DNA of 46,476 nt from Bacillota bacterium. GTDB lineage: Bacteria > Sysuimicrobiota > Sysuimicrobiia > Sysuimicrobiales > Segetimicrobiaceae. Made by a program: the position numbers and the translations under genes. The notes below the pieces were generated by a model. The model made no database searches. It saw only the letters and a program-made list of their open reading frames with translations, and was not told where the DNA came from. The stretch is taken from positions 1-46,476 of the forward strand of contig JAJPJL010000056.1 of the NCBI GenBank assembly GCA_021324255.1. The letters run 5' to 3'. The number at the start of each line of letters is the position of its first letter. The stretch's first letter is position 1. Positions 1 through 8,890 of the stretch are shown in pieces.

Positions 1-103
1 CCCCGTCCGCCGCCTGCTCGACCGTGAACCCCTCGCGCTGCAGGTACGAGCGCAGCAGGTCCGCGATCTGGGGCTCGTCGTCAACGACCAGGATCGTCGG
101 CAT
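1..103 (-). CDS. Response regulator, N-terminal fragment (runs off the window)
   Basis: Only the first 34 codons are present, starting at the ATG at 103. They read MPTILVVDDEPQIADLL..., the first beta strand and acidic pair (Asp8, Asp9) of a two-component receiver domain, followed by the first helix. The phosphorylated Asp, expected near residue 52, and any output domain lie outside the window, so the regulator subclass cannot be told. The gene starts 7 bases after the SHOCT-protein gene on the same strand, so the two are probably cotranscribed. A single-domain CheY-like protein or a DNA-binding regulator are both possible. Confidence 0.85.
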   Translation of the reverse strand, partial: MPTILVVDDEPQIADLLRSYLQREGFTVEQAADG

Positions 104-110
104 GGCGACC

Positions 111-458
111 TCAGCCGAGCGTCGCGAGCCGCTTGCGATACTCGTCATCGCTGATCTCACCTCGCGCGTACCGCTCGCGCAGCACCTGCGTCGCCGGATC
201 GTGGCGCGTCCACACGGCGCGCGCGCCGATGACCTTCCAGGCCAGGACGATCAGGCTCACGACCAGGATCGCCCGCAGGAGCCCAAACAGCGCGGCAACC
301 CAGAGGAACCGGAACCCGCCGGGGCCCGGGTACAGGTACGGTCCGGGGCCCGGATGCAGCGGCATCCGCACCTGCGCGAGGGCGGGCGCGGTCGCCGCCG
401 CCGCCAGGACGGCGACACCCGCCAGCGCGTAGAGCCCGTATCCAATGGCGTTCCGCAT
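111..458 (-). CDS. SHOCT-domain membrane protein
   Basis: A 115-residue protein with a hydrophobic N-terminal segment ending in an Ala-rich stretch (signal peptide or membrane anchor, about residues 5-28), a Pro/Gly/Tyr-rich linker, a second membrane segment (about 50-75) and a C-terminal SHOCT motif (LRERYARGEISDDEYRKRL), a short helical module often found at protein ends. I chose the ATG at 458 because GGGAGGG lies 6 bases before it. The ATG two codons upstream (464) would sit directly against that ribosome site. The function is unknown. It lies just upstream of a response-regulator gene, so a role in envelope sensing is possible but unproven. A TACAAT hexamer at 492-487 could be its -10. 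Confidence 0.7.
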   Translation of the reverse strand: MRNAIGYGLYALAGVAVLAAAATAPALAQVRMPLHPGPGPYLYPGPGGFRFLWVAALFGLLRAILVVSLIVLAWKVIGARAVWTRHDPATQVLRERYARGEISDDEYRKRLATLG

Positions 459-667
459 CTCCATCCCTCCCGTCCGGCTACGTGGTATTGTACCGTGATT
501 CAGTGTATGGGAGGGCTTCGAAGAAGTTGTGAATGGCGCATGAATTGGTCATGAAACGCCTGCGGGGCGCCCGCGGCGAGACGGCGGCGCGAGCGTGGAC
601 GCCGGCGGCGGCCACTCCCGGGCGCGGGCGGCGTCCGGCGGACGGCGCGGGTCCTACGGCGCGAGCG

Positions 668-859
668 CTACGGCGCGGGGGCGGTCGATCGGCGGCGCGG
701 CCGGCGGACCAGTTCGCCGCCGCAGTTCGGGCACACGTGCTGCATCGCCGCGGCGCAGGCGGGACAAAACGTGCACTCGTAGCTACAGATCCACGCGCCC
801 GCATCGTGCGGCAGCGGCGCCGCGCAGCGCTCGCAGCGGCCGCGCATCTCCAGCGCCAT
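668..859 (-). CDS. DUF1272 zinc-ribbon protein
   Basis: A 63-residue protein with the DUF1272 pattern: Cys pairs in RCERCAAPLP, an ICSYECTFCPACA core and a CPNCGGELVRRPRR tail. Spaced Cys pairs like these normally bind zinc. The reading frame stays open upstream into carB, but the ATG at 859 overlaps the carB stop as TGATG, which argues for translational coupling and fixes the start. It is the third gene of the carA-carB transcript. DUF1272 proteins have no established biochemical role, and a link to pyrimidine or arginine synthesis rests only on the operon. Family assignment is firm. Confidence 0.85.
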   Translation of the reverse strand: MALEMRGRCERCAAPLPHDAGAWICSYECTFCPACAAAMQHVCPNCGGELVRRPRRRSTAPAP

Positions 860-3800
860 CAGAGCGGCGACACCTCGATCTCGGCGTGCGGCGCGGGGAT
901 GTGCCCATGCTCGATCGCCACGAGCACGTCCAGAAACGCGGCGGCCGTGTCCAGCGAGGTGAAGCACGGCAGGTGACGCTCGAACGCGGCCCGCCGCATG
1001 GCGAAGCCGACGCGGCCCGGCGTGCGGCCGCGCGTCGGCGTGTTGATCACGAGGGCCACCGCCTGTTCCCGAATCAGGCGCAGCGCGGTCTGGGTCCCGC
1101 CGTACTTGCTCACGTGCACCGCGTGGATGCCGCCGCCCGCTAGAAACTGCGCCGTCTCGTCCGTCGCGTACACGGCAAACCCGAGCTCGGCGAACCGGCG
1201 GAGCAACGGCAGCGCTCTGGGTTTGTCACGGTCCGCGATGCTGGCGAGCAGCGCCCGTTCGCGGGGCATCACGACGCCGGCGGCGACGAGCGCCCGGTAC
1301 AGCGCGCCCGCCAGGGTCGCGTCCTGGCCCATGACCTCCCCGGTGGACGTCATCTCGGGGCCGAGCAGCATGTCGAGCCGGCCCAGCTTCTCGCCGCTGA
1401 ACACCGGCGCTTTCACCGAGACGCGCGCCGGCGCAGGCAGCACCGTGACCCCCGGGTAGCCGAGATCGGCGAGCGATGCGCCGAGCATCACGCGCACCGC
1501 GAGCGGAACCAGCGGCGCGCCCGCGGCCTTGCTCACGAACGGCACGGTGCGGATGCTCCGCAGGTTCGCCTCCAGGACGTACGCCGCCCCGTCCTTGACG
1601 ACGAACTGGATGTTGAGAAACCCACGGACCCCGAGCGCGCGCGCGATCGCCACGGTGTGCGCGACGATCTGGTCGGCGACGTCGGGCGGGAGATCCTGCG
1701 CTGGGAACACCGCGACGCTGTCGCCGGAGTGCACGCCCGCGCGCTCGACGTGTTGCATGATGCCCGGCAGGTACACGCCGTCGCCGTCGCTGATCGCATC
1801 CACCTCAACCTCGACCCCGTCGACGTACGTGTCGATCAGCACCGGGTGGTCGCCGTTCGCGGCGAAGGCGTCCGTGAGGTAGCGGGCCAGCTCCTCCCGG
1901 TCCGCCACGATCTCCATGCCTCGCCCGCCCAGCACGTAGGACGGCCGCACGAGGAGCGGATACCCCAGCCGGCCCGCGGCGGCCAGCCCGGCGTCCACCG
2001 ACCGCACGGCGTCCCCGGTCGGTTGCGGGATCTCGAGCCGGCGCAGGAGCGCGCCGAACTTGCCCCGGTCCTCCGAGATGTCCAGGCTCTCCACCGGGGT
2101 GCCGAGCACGCGCACGCCGGCCTGCGCCAGCGGCGCCGCGAGGTTCAACCCCGTCTGGCCGCCGACCTGGACGATCACGCCGTCCGCCCGCTCGGCCTCG
2201 ACCACGTGCAGCACATCCTCCAAGGTCAGCGGATCCACGTACAGCCGGCTCGCGACGTCGAAGTCCGTGCTGACCGTCTCCGGATTGTTGTTGATGAGCA
2301 CGGCGTCCAGCCCCTCGGCGCGCAGCGTCTTCACGGCGTGGACGCTCGAGTAATCGAACTCGATGCCCTGGCCGATCCGGATCGGCCCGGAGCCGAGCAC
2401 GACGACCCGGGCGCGCGCGCTCGACGGGATCTCGCTCTCCGATCCGTACGTCGAGTAGTAGTACGGCGTCCGCGCGGGGAACTCGCCCGCGCAGGTGTCC
2501 ACGACCTTAAAGACCGGACGGATCCCCTCCTGCGACCGGGCCTCGCGTACGGCGCGCTGGTCCACGCCCCACAGCCGCGCGATCGTGGTGTCGCTAAACC
2601 CGAGCCGTTTCGCCGCGCGCAGCGTGGCCGAGTCGCGGTGCTCGCGCAGGCGCCCTTCCATCTCGACGAGGTTCGCGATCTTTTGCACAAAGAAGAGGTC
2701 GATCCCGGAGAGACCCGAGACCTCGTGCGGCATCATCCCGCGGCGCAGGCCCTCGGCGACGGCGAAGAGGCGTTCGTCGCACGGCTCGGCGATCCGCCGC
2801 CGGACTTCGTCCCGCGGCCACCCCGCGGCCGGCGGGTAGAGCAGCCCGTCCGTCCTGATATCGAGGGACCGCACCGCCTTGAGCAACGCTTCCTCCACGC
2901 AGCGGCCGATCGCCATCACCTCGCCGGTCGCCTGCATCTGGGTGCCGAGCCGGCGGTCCGCGTGGGGAAACTTGTCGAACGGCCACCGCGGGATCTTGAC
3001 GACGCAGTAGTCGAGCGCCGGCTCGAACGCGGCGCAGGTCTGCCCGGTGACCGCGTTGGGAATCTCGTCGAGCCGCTTGCCGAGGGCGATCTTCGCGGCC
3101 ACCCGCGCAATGGGGTAGCCGGTGGCCTTGCTGGCGAGCGCGCTGCTGCGGCTTACGCGCGGGTTGACCTCGATCACGTGGTACCGGTCGCTCTCGGGGT
3201 CCAGCGCAAACTGAATGTTGCACCCGCCCTCGATGCCGAGGCCCCGGATGATGCGGAGGCTCGCGCTGCGGAGCCGTTGGTAGTCCCTGTCGGTCAGCGT
3301 CTGGCTCGGGGCGATCACGATGCTGTCGCCGGTGTGCACGCCCATGGGATCGAGGTTCTCCATGTTGCACACGGTGATGCACGTATCGGCGCCGTCGCGC
3401 ATCACCTCGTACTCGATCTCCTTCCACCCCGCGATGGACCGCTCCACCAAGACCTGGCCGATCCGGCTCACCGAGAGCCCGAGCGAGACGATCTCGTCCA
3501 GCGCGCGCGCGTCGCCCGCGATGCCCCCGCCCGTGCCGCCGAGCGTATAGGCGGGGCGGATCACGAGCGGATAGCCGAAGCGGGACGCGAAGGCGCGGGC
3601 TTCGGCCACCGACGTCGCCACGATGCTCTCCGGCACCGGCTCCCCGAACGCGATCATGGCGTCCTTGAAGCGCTGGCGGTCCTCCGCCTGGCGGATCGCG
3701 TCGAGCGGCGTGCCGAGGAGACGCACGCCGAGGCGGTCCAGCGCGCCGTTCTCCGCGAGCGCGACGGCGAGGTTGAGGCCGGTCTGGCCGCCGAGTGTGG

Positions 3801-4059
3801 CCAGGAGACCCTGGGGACGCTCCTTTTCCATGACGCGCTCGAGAAACTCCGCGGTGAGCGGCTCGATGTAGACCCGGTCCGCGGTCTCGACGTCGGTCAT
3901 GATCGTGGCAGGGTTGCTGTTGACCAGCACGACCTCCACGCCCTCTTCGGACAGCGCGCGGCACGCTTGACTGCCGGAGTAATCGAACTCGGCGGCCTGA
4001 CCGATCACGATCGGACCCGAGCCGATCACCAGGACCTTGCGGAGGGCGTCGTGCGCCAT
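859..4059 (-). CDS. carB: Carbamoyl-phosphate synthase, large (ammonia-using) subunit
   Basis: At 1066 residues this is the usual CarB length. Two homologous halves are visible: the first begins [22 protein letters not shown] (about residues 9-30) and the second [22 protein letters not shown] (about 550-570). Each carries an ATP-grasp fold, with an oligomerisation domain between them and a C-terminal MGS-like allosteric domain. The enzyme makes carbamoyl phosphate from bicarbonate, two ATP and the ammonia channelled from CarA, feeding pyrimidine and arginine synthesis in the cytoplasm. The ATG at 4059 lies one base after the carA stop (TAG-A-ATG). Its own stop overlaps the DUF1272 start. Regulation should follow the leader in front of carA. 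Confidence 0.98.
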   Translation of the reverse strand: MAHDALRKVLVIGSGPIVIGQAAEFDYSGSQACRALSEEGVEVVLVNSNPATIMTDVETADRVYIEPLTAEFLERVMEKERPQGLLATLGGQTGLNLAVALAENGALDRLGVRLLGTPLDAIRQAEDRQRFKDAMIAFGEPVPESIVATSVAEARAFASRFGYPLVIRPAYTLGGTGGGIAGDARALDEIVSLGLSVSRIGQVLVERSIAGWKEIEYEVMRDGADTCITVCNMENLDPMGVHTGDSIVIAPSQTLTDRDYQRLRSASLRIIRGLGIEGGCNIQFALDPESDRYHVIEVNPRVSRSSALASKATGYPIARVAAKIALGKRLDEIPNAVTGQTCAAFEPALDYCVVKIPRWPFDKFPHADRRLGTQMQATGEVMAIGRCVEEALLKAVRSLDIRTDGLLYPPAAGWPRDEVRRRIAEPCDERLFAVAEGLRRGMMPHEVSGLSGIDLFFVQKIANLVEMEGRLREHRDSATLRAAKRLGFSDTTIARLWGVDQRAVREARSQEGIRPVFKVVDTCAGEFPARTPYYYSTYGSESEIPSSARARVVVLGSGPIRIGQGIEFDYSSVHAVKTLRAEGLDAVLINNNPETVSTDFDVASRLYVDPLTLEDVLHVVEAERADGVIVQVGGQTGLNLAAPLAQAGVRVLGTPVESLDISEDRGKFGALLRRLEIPQPTGDAVRSVDAGLAAAGRLGYPLLVRPSYVLGGRGMEIVADREELARYLTDAFAANGDHPVLIDTYVDGVEVEVDAISDGDGVYLPGIMQHVERAGVHSGDSVAVFPAQDLPPDVADQIVAHTVAIARALGVRGFLNIQFVVKDGAAYVLEANLRSIRTVPFVSKAAGAPLVPLAVRVMLGASLADLGYPGVTVLPAPARVSVKAPVFSGEKLGRLDMLLGPEMTSTGEVMGQDATLAGALYRALVAAGVVMPRERALLASIADRDKPRALPLLRRFAELGFAVYATDETAQFLAGGGIHAVHVSKYGGTQTALRLIREQAVALVINTPTRGRTPGRVGFAMRRAAFERHLPCFTSLDTAAAFLDVLVAIEHGHIPAPHAEIEVSPL

Positions 4060-4060
4060 T

Positions 4061-5176
4061 CTACGCGCGGCCTCCGAGCGGCGCCACGGAGCCCTCGTGC
4101 CGCGCGGTGGCGCCGATCGTCTCCAGCCACCGGTCGAACAGGTAGCTCGAATCCAGCGGGCCCGGCCGGCCTTCGGGATGATACTGCACCGAGACGATCG
4201 GGAGCCCGCGGTGCCGGAGCCCTTCCACCGTGCCGTCGTTGAGGTTCCGGTGTGTCACCACCATCTCCGAGGCGTCGAGCGACGCCTCGTCCACCGCGTA
4301 CCCGTGATTCTGCGTGGTGACACACACCCGGCCCCTCTCGAGGTCCTTGACGGGATGGTTGCCGCCGCGGTGACCGTAGGGCAGCTTGAACGTCTCCGCG
4401 CCTGCGGCTCGCGCGATGATCTGGTGCCCGAGGCAGATCCCGAACATCGGCAGGCGGTCCCACAACGCCCGCACCTGCGCGGCCTGGGCCTCGAGCCGGC
4501 GCGGGTCGCCCGGGCCCGGCGAGAGCACCACACCGGCCGGATCGAGCTCCAGCACCTGCGCGGCGGTGGTCCGATGCGGGAGCACCCACACGTCACAGCC
4601 GCGGCGGCGCAACGCGTCCACGATGCCGCGCTTGACCCCGCAATCGATGACGGCCAGCCGGGCGCCGGACCCCGGGTAGTGGATGGGGTGTGGGGTGGAC
4701 ACCTGCGCCACGAGGTCGAGGCTCTCGATCGGGGGGAGCGCGCGCGCCCGCTCGATCAGCGTGCCGTCGGACACGTCCTCCGTCGAGATGATGCCGCGCT
4801 TGAGGCCGTGCGCCCGAAGGTGACGGACGAGCTGCCGCGTGTCCACGTCGCCGATTCCGATGACCCCCCACGCCGCCAGCGTCGCGCCGAGCGTTCGCTC
4901 GGCCTGCCAGTGATGGGGCAGATCCGCGCACTCACCGACCACAAAGCCCGCGACCTGCGGCCGGATCGATTCCCACGCCGCGCCGCTCACCCCGTAGTTG
5001 CCGATCAAAGGGTAGCTCATGGTCACGATCTGGCCCCGGTACGAGGGATCCGACAGCACCTCTTCGTACCCGGTCATGACCGTGGTAAAGACGACCTCGC
5101 CTCCGGCGGAACCGTCGGCTCCGATGGCCCGCCCCCTGAGGAGCGTGCCGTCCTCGAGCGCCAACCGAGCGCGCAT
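4061..5176 (-). CDS. carA: Carbamoyl-phosphate synthase, small (glutaminase) subunit
   Basis: A 371-residue glutaminase subunit that releases ammonia from glutamine for CarB. The N-terminal CPSase_sm domain ([15 protein letters not shown]...) is followed by a class I amidotransferase domain: SPGPGDP at 219-224, nucleophile Cys248 in FGICLGHQ, and the His333/Glu335 pair in QYHPEG. The frame is open another 99 codons upstream, but those are leader RNA. The ATG at 5176 has GGGAGGG 5 bases before it and gives the canonical N terminus. It is first in the carA-carB-DUF1272 operon and sits behind a roughly 260-base leader with a regulatory hairpin and terminator. Confidence 0.98.
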   Translation of the reverse strand: MRARLALEDGTLLRGRAIGADGSAGGEVVFTTVMTGYEEVLSDPSYRGQIVTMSYPLIGNYGVSGAAWESIRPQVAGFVVGECADLPHHWQAERTLGATLAAWGVIGIGDVDTRQLVRHLRAHGLKRGIISTEDVSDGTLIERARALPPIESLDLVAQVSTPHPIHYPGSGARLAVIDCGVKRGIVDALRRRGCDVWVLPHRTTAAQVLELDPAGVVLSPGPGDPRRLEAQAAQVRALWDRLPMFGICLGHQIIARAAGAETFKLPYGHRGGNHPVKDLERGRVCVTTQNHGYAVDEASLDASEMVVTHRNLNDGTVEGLRHRGLPIVSVQYHPEGRPGPLDSSYLFDRWLETIGATARHEGSVAPLGGRA

Positions 5177-5344
5177 CACGTCCCTCCCGTGCCACTTATG
5201 CATAATTATACATTCCGTGCTCATAAAAATGCAACGGGCGGGACACCGGGACTCGCCGGCGCCGCCCGGGGACCGGGGCCGGATCCGGCGCAGGCACGCG
5301 GCGGGGATCGAGGACGCACGTGCGCGGGAACGCGAGCCGGCATG

Positions 5345-5368
5345 AAAAAGGAGTCCCCGCGGGACTCC
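5345..5368 (-). terminator. Intrinsic terminator inside the carAB leader
   Basis: Reading the minus strand, GGAGTCCC-GCG-GGGACTCC forms a perfect 8-bp stem with a 3-base loop, followed at once by TTTTT. It lies downstream of the carA promoter and about 170 bases before the carA start, so it can only act on the carAB transcript. That is the arrangement of a transcription attenuator. Confidence 0.85.
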
Positions 5369-5397
5369 GCACGCATGCAGTCGACAACGACCGGCGC

Positions 5398-5429
5398 ACC
5401 ATCGACCCCTCCCGGAGATCGTTAATGGT
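5398..5429 (-). promoter_or_regulatory. PyrR-binding-loop-like hairpin in the carAB leader
   Basis: The minus strand has ACCAT paired with ATGGT, a TAA bulge on the 5' side, then CGATC paired with GGTCG, capped by UCCGGGAGG. This layout (lower stem, purine-rich 5' bulge, upper stem, GNGAGG in the loop) matches the anti-antiterminator that PyrR binds in Bacillus pyr leaders, including UUAA before the upper stem and GGGAGG in the loop. Several consensus positions differ, so the PyrR assignment is inference. The hairpin starts about 10 bases after the predicted transcript start and precedes the terminator at 5368-5345. Confidence 0.5.
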
Positions 5430-5444
5430 CCGCGACCCGGGCTT

Positions 5445-5473
5445 AGTATAGAACCACGGGCACCGCCTGGCAA
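5445..5473 (-). promoter_or_regulatory. carAB sigma-70-type promoter
   Basis: TTGCCA at 5473-5468 and TATACT at 5450-5445 on the minus strand are each one base off consensus and exactly 17 bases apart. Transcription should start near 5438, giving a leader of about 260 bases. Confidence 0.8.
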
Positions 5474-5556
5474 GCCTGCCTGCCGCGACAGCGTCGCGAG
5501 GGGCCCTCATACCCGGCGCACGTTACGATATACCGAGAACCCGCCCGAGGAAGCAT

Positions 5557-6501
5557 CTACGAGGCGGGTTCGAGCACCACGGCGCGCCACTCCCCGCTGC
5601 GCAACGTTCGCCGGTGCCGGAAGCCGGCCCGCCGCGCGGCGCGCAGGACGTCGCGCACGCGGCCCGCGACAATGCCGGACGCGATGCAGGCGCCGCCGGT
5701 CCGCAGGCGCCGGCGCGCGGCCGGCAGTAACTCGATCACGGTATCGGCGACGATGTTCATGAGGATCACGTCCGCCTGCCCGCGCACGGGGGCGAGCCCG
5801 CTTCCCCGTGTGACGCGAACGACCTCCGCGACGCGGTTTCGCCGCACGTTGTGGCGCGCCACCGCGACGGCGACAGGATCGTGGTCGATGGCCCGCACCT
5901 GCGCGGCCCCAAGCCGGGCCGCCGCGATGGCGAGGACGCCGGAACCCGTGCCGGCGTCGACCACGCGAGGGCGATCGCATCGCGGGAGCGTCTGGAGCAG
6001 CGCGCGCAGGCACAGCTGCGTTGACGGGTGCAGGCCGGTGCCAAACGCCATCCCCGGGTCGATGTCCACCACGACGCTCCCGGCCGGCGGCCGAACACGC
6101 ACCCAGGAGGGGCGCACCCACACGGGGCCCACGCGAACGGGCGGTACGTGCCGGCGCCACGCCGTGGCCCACCGCCGGCCTCGCACGGGGCGGTGGGCCA
6201 CGCTGACGCTGCCCGGATCCAGCCCAAACGAGCGGAGACCGTGCACGCGCGCGCGGATGGCGCGGAGCGTGGTGGACAGCAGCCGCGACGGGGGCAGGTA
6301 GCACCGCAACCGACAGCGGCCGCGCGGCCGGCGCTCCTCCACGATCCCGCCGGACCGCAGCTCGTGCAGGATCGCGCCGGCCGCCTCGGCGACCTCCGCG
6401 GATGCCTCGACGGTCACCTCGACCCAGGACGGCCGTGGTGCGGCGGAGCCGGACGCGCGTCCCGCCCTGCCGCGGGAGCGCTCAGAGTCCCGCGCGGTCA
6501 C
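5557..6501 (-). CDS. prmA: Ribosomal protein L11 methyltransferase
   Basis: A 314-residue SAM-dependent enzyme of the PrmA family, which methylates lysines and the N terminus of ribosomal protein L11. The N-terminal L11-recognition domain is unusually Arg-rich. The catalytic half has the diagnostic DPGMAFGTGLHPST, the SAM-binding glycine loop VVDAGTGSGVLAIAAARLGA, the acidic loop AIDHDP, and ILMNIVADTVIELLP with the NIxA signature. It starts with GTG at 6501, overlapping the dnaJ stop as GTGA. It is the last gene of hrcA-dnaJ-prmA, so heat-shock control by HrcA probably extends to it. prmA after dnaJ is a common Gram-positive order. Confidence 0.93.
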   Translation of the reverse strand: MTARDSERSRGRAGRASGSAAPRPSWVEVTVEASAEVAEAAGAILHELRSGGIVEERRPRGRCRLRCYLPPSRLLSTTLRAIRARVHGLRSFGLDPGSVSVAHRPVRGRRWATAWRRHVPPVRVGPVWVRPSWVRVRPPAGSVVVDIDPGMAFGTGLHPSTQLCLRALLQTLPRCDRPRVVDAGTGSGVLAIAAARLGAAQVRAIDHDPVAVAVARHNVRRNRVAEVVRVTRGSGLAPVRGQADVILMNIVADTVIELLPAARRRLRTGGACIASGIVAGRVRDVLRAARRAGFRHRRTLRSGEWRAVVLEPAS

Positions 6502-7589
6502 ACGAGGTAGGCGCGCATCTTCTCAAGCAGGCTCTTTCGGGCCGGCTTGATCTGCTCTCCCCGGAGCTTCGCAAACTGCGCGAGCAGCTTCACCTGCTCC
6601 TTGGTGAGGTCCGCCGGAATCACGACCGACGCGTGCACCACCAGATCGCCGTGCCCGCCGTGCATCCCCGGCATCCCCTTGCCCCTCAGCACGAGCGCGG
6701 CGCCGGGCTGGGCGCCGGGAGGCACCGTCAGCGTGGCGGGGCCGTCGAGCGTCGGCACGTCGATCTCCGCGCCGAGCGCCGCCTGCGCCATCGAGATCTC
6801 GATCTGGCAGTGAAGATCACGGCCCTCACGGGTGAACACCGGGTGCGGGAGAATGCTCAGATCCACGTAGAGATCGCCCCGACCTCCGCCCCGCGCGCCG
6901 GCTTCGCCCTCGCCCTGCAGCCGAAGGCGCGTGCCGTCGTCGACCCCCGCCGGCACCTCCACGGTGATCTCGCGCTGGACCAGCGCCCGGCCGTTGCCCC
7001 GGCAATCGCGGCAGGGGCGCCGGACGAGGCGGCCCGCACCGTGGCACTGCGGGCACGTCGTGATCTGGGCGAACTGGCCGAACGCCGTGCGCCGGTTGAA
7101 CCGGACCTGCCCGGTGCCCTGACACGCGGAACACGGCTCGGGGGCGCTCCCCTTCTCCGCGCCGGTGCCGAAGCACGCGGGACACGTCTCCTCGCGGGTG
7201 ATCGTCATGCGCTTCTCGGCCCCGCGCGCGGCCTCTTCGAGGGTGATCTTGAGCGTGGCGCGCAGGTCGCTCCCGCGCTCGGGACCGGGGTCCCGCTCGC
7301 GAGCGCGCTGCTGTCCGAAGAACATGTCAAAGATGTCGTCGAACGGCGTGCCTCCGAACGGCCCAAACGCGCCGCCGTTCGCGCCGCGCCGATCATACTG
7401 CGCGCGGCGCTCCGCGTCGCCGAGCACCTGGTACGCCTCGTTGATCAGCTTGAACCGCTCGGCGGCCTCCGGGTCGCGGTTGACGTCGGGATGGTGCTCG
7501 CGCGCCAGCTGCCGGAACGCTCGCTTGATCTCCTCCTGGGTCGCAGTGCGAGGAATACCGAGGACCTCGTAGTAATCGGGACGCGGCAT
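6498..7589 (-). CDS. dnaJ: Chaperone DnaJ (type I Hsp40)
   Basis: A 363-residue co-chaperone that stimulates the DnaK ATPase and hands it unfolded clients. The J domain spans residues 1-70 with the essential HPD at 33-35, followed by a short Gly/Phe region (GGAFGPFGG...), then four zinc-binding repeats (CPACFGTG, CSACQGTG, CPQCHGAG, CRDCRGNG) and the C-terminal substrate-binding barrels. It starts 7 bases after hrcA and overlaps prmA by 4 bases. The G/F linker is shorter than in E. coli DnaJ. Neither grpE nor dnaK is nearby, so they must lie elsewhere. Confidence 0.97.
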   Translation of the reverse strand: MPRPDYYEVLGIPRTATQEEIKRAFRQLAREHHPDVNRDPEAAERFKLINEAYQVLGDAERRAQYDRRGANGGAFGPFGGTPFDDIFDMFFGQQRARERDPGPERGSDLRATLKITLEEAARGAEKRMTITREETCPACFGTGAEKGSAPEPCSACQGTGQVRFNRRTAFGQFAQITTCPQCHGAGRLVRRPCRDCRGNGRALVQREITVEVPAGVDDGTRLRLQGEGEAGARGGGRGDLYVDLSILPHPVFTREGRDLHCQIEISMAQAALGAEIDVPTLDGPATLTVPPGAQPGAALVLRGKGMPGMHGGHGDLVVHASVVIPADLTKEQVKLLAQFAKLRGEQIKPARKSLLEKMRAYLV

Positions 7590-7596
7590 GGGGCGG

Positions 7597-8619
7597 TTAC
7601 AGTTGCTCCAACGTATCGCCGAGGCTTTCGGCGAGGAATCGCACGAGGCCGATCACACGACCGTACCGCATGCGCGTCGGGCCCACGACGCCGATCGCGC
7701 CGGCGGCCCGGCCGGCGACGTGGTACGTGGCGGTCACCACGGTGCAGTCCCGAAGTTCGTCCAGGACGTTTTCCGAACCGATCCGGACTCGCACCTCACG
7801 CGAGGCGCTACCGTCGCCGAGCAACGCCGTCACGGCTTCGGCCTGCTCGAGCGCCGACAGCACGGGTTGGGCCCGGCGGGCATCCTGAAATTCGGGCTGC
7901 TTCAGAATATTCGCCTGTCCCTCGGTACGGACCCGGCCGGGCAGCCTCCGAAACCGCTCGCGCAGGAGCCGGCCGATCTGGTCGAGCACCCGCTGATGAT
8001 GCGCAGCCTGCCCGATCACGGTCGCGAGCTCCCCATCCGTGAGATCGATGAGCGGCCGGCCGGCGATCCGGCGGCTGATCTCCTGGGACAGGCGATCACA
8101 CTCGGTCGCGGTGATCGGCTGCTCGAACTCCACGGTCTTGCCCTCCACGACCTCGGCGTCCGTGACGATCACGGCGATGGCGTGCCTCGGCCCCAGGGGG
8201 ATCAGGTGGAGATGCCGGACGACCTGCTGCGGCAACTGCGGCGTGGTCGCGACGGATGCGCACTCGGTGATCACGGCAAGCGCCCGCGCCGCCTGCTCCA
8301 CCGCCTGGTCGAACTCCGTCGCCGTGAGGGTGCGCCGGATCCTGAGACGCTCCGTCGGCGGGACCCGCTCTTCCGTCACCAAGCTGTCCACATAGACCCG
8401 ATACCCGTGGTCGGTCGGGACTCTGCCGGCGGAGTGATGCGGCTGCTGGAGATATCCGAGTTCTTCGAGCGCGGCCATTTCGTTTCGCACGGTCGCCGAG
8501 CTGATATCCAGTCCATGGCGTTGCCGGGCCGCCTCGCTCCCGACCGGCTCGGCCGTCATGATGTAGTCGTCGATCACAACCCTCAGGATCTGGCGTCGCC
8601 GGCCCTCAAGCTCCACCAT
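7597..8619 (-). CDS. hrcA: Heat-inducible transcription repressor HrcA
   Basis: A 340-residue repressor. The N-terminal winged helix is clear (RRRQILRVVIDDYIMTAEPVGS, then SSATVRNEMAALEELGYLQQPHHSAGRVPTD), followed by the GAF-like HrcA domain ending in VGPTRMRYGRVIGLVRFL. HrcA binds CIRCE and represses chaperone genes until heat titrates GroEL away. The ATG at 8619 has AGGAGA 8 bases upstream. A perfect CIRCE lies just before it, so the gene is autoregulated. It leads the hrcA-dnaJ-prmA operon. Confidence 0.97.
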   Translation of the reverse strand: MVELEGRRRQILRVVIDDYIMTAEPVGSEAARQRHGLDISSATVRNEMAALEELGYLQQPHHSAGRVPTDHGYRVYVDSLVTEERVPPTERLRIRRTLTATEFDQAVEQAARALAVITECASVATTPQLPQQVVRHLHLIPLGPRHAIAVIVTDAEVVEGKTVEFEQPITATECDRLSQEISRRIAGRPLIDLTDGELATVIGQAAHHQRVLDQIGRLLRERFRRLPGRVRTEGQANILKQPEFQDARRAQPVLSALEQAEAVTALLGDGSASREVRVRIGSENVLDELRDCTVVTATYHVAGRAAGAIGVVGPTRMRYGRVIGLVRFLAESLGDTLEQL

Positions 8620-8634
8620 GCCGAAGGTCTCCTG

Positions 8635-8661
8635 TTAGCACTCCAATCGAGCGAGTGCTAA
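8635..8661 (-). promoter_or_regulatory. CIRCE operator (HrcA binding site)
   Basis: TTAGCACTC-N9-GAGTGCTAA is a perfect match to the consensus inverted repeat, 15 bases before the hrcA start codon. On the minus strand it lies just downstream of a possible promoter (TTGTCT, 16 bases, GTTAAT, within about 8693-8666), where bound HrcA would block transcription. Confidence 0.97.
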
Positions 8662-8890
8662 TTCCTCCAAAAAAGATTAACATGCGTTCGGTATCGAAGA
8701 CAAGCGCTCCTTTCCGGGGTGTGCAGGGCTGCAGGCGCCGCCAGACGCAGGTGCCGCGCACGTGCCGGTTTCGCTCGTATCGCGCCACCGCGTCCGGTAG
8801 AGCATCCCCGTAGAGCATCCTAACGATCGCGGACGCCGGCGGGGCTCCGGACCATGCCCGTGGCCGCCTTCCGACACGAGTCCAACCGCC

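Noticed and set aside
1657-4242. 861-codon open frame antisense to carB
   Set aside because: CarB is unmistakable on the other strand. The antisense frame is His/Arg/Asp-rich with no domain, a by-product of GC-rich third positions.
5177-5473. N-terminal extension of carA by 99 codons
   Set aside because: That stretch is leader RNA with a promoter, hairpin and terminator. The true start has a strong ribosome site at 5176.
8797-8820. Tandem GTAGAGCATCC near the hrcA promoter
   Set aside because: Two 11-base copies 13 bases apart with no link to the promoter or CIRCE; too short to interpret.
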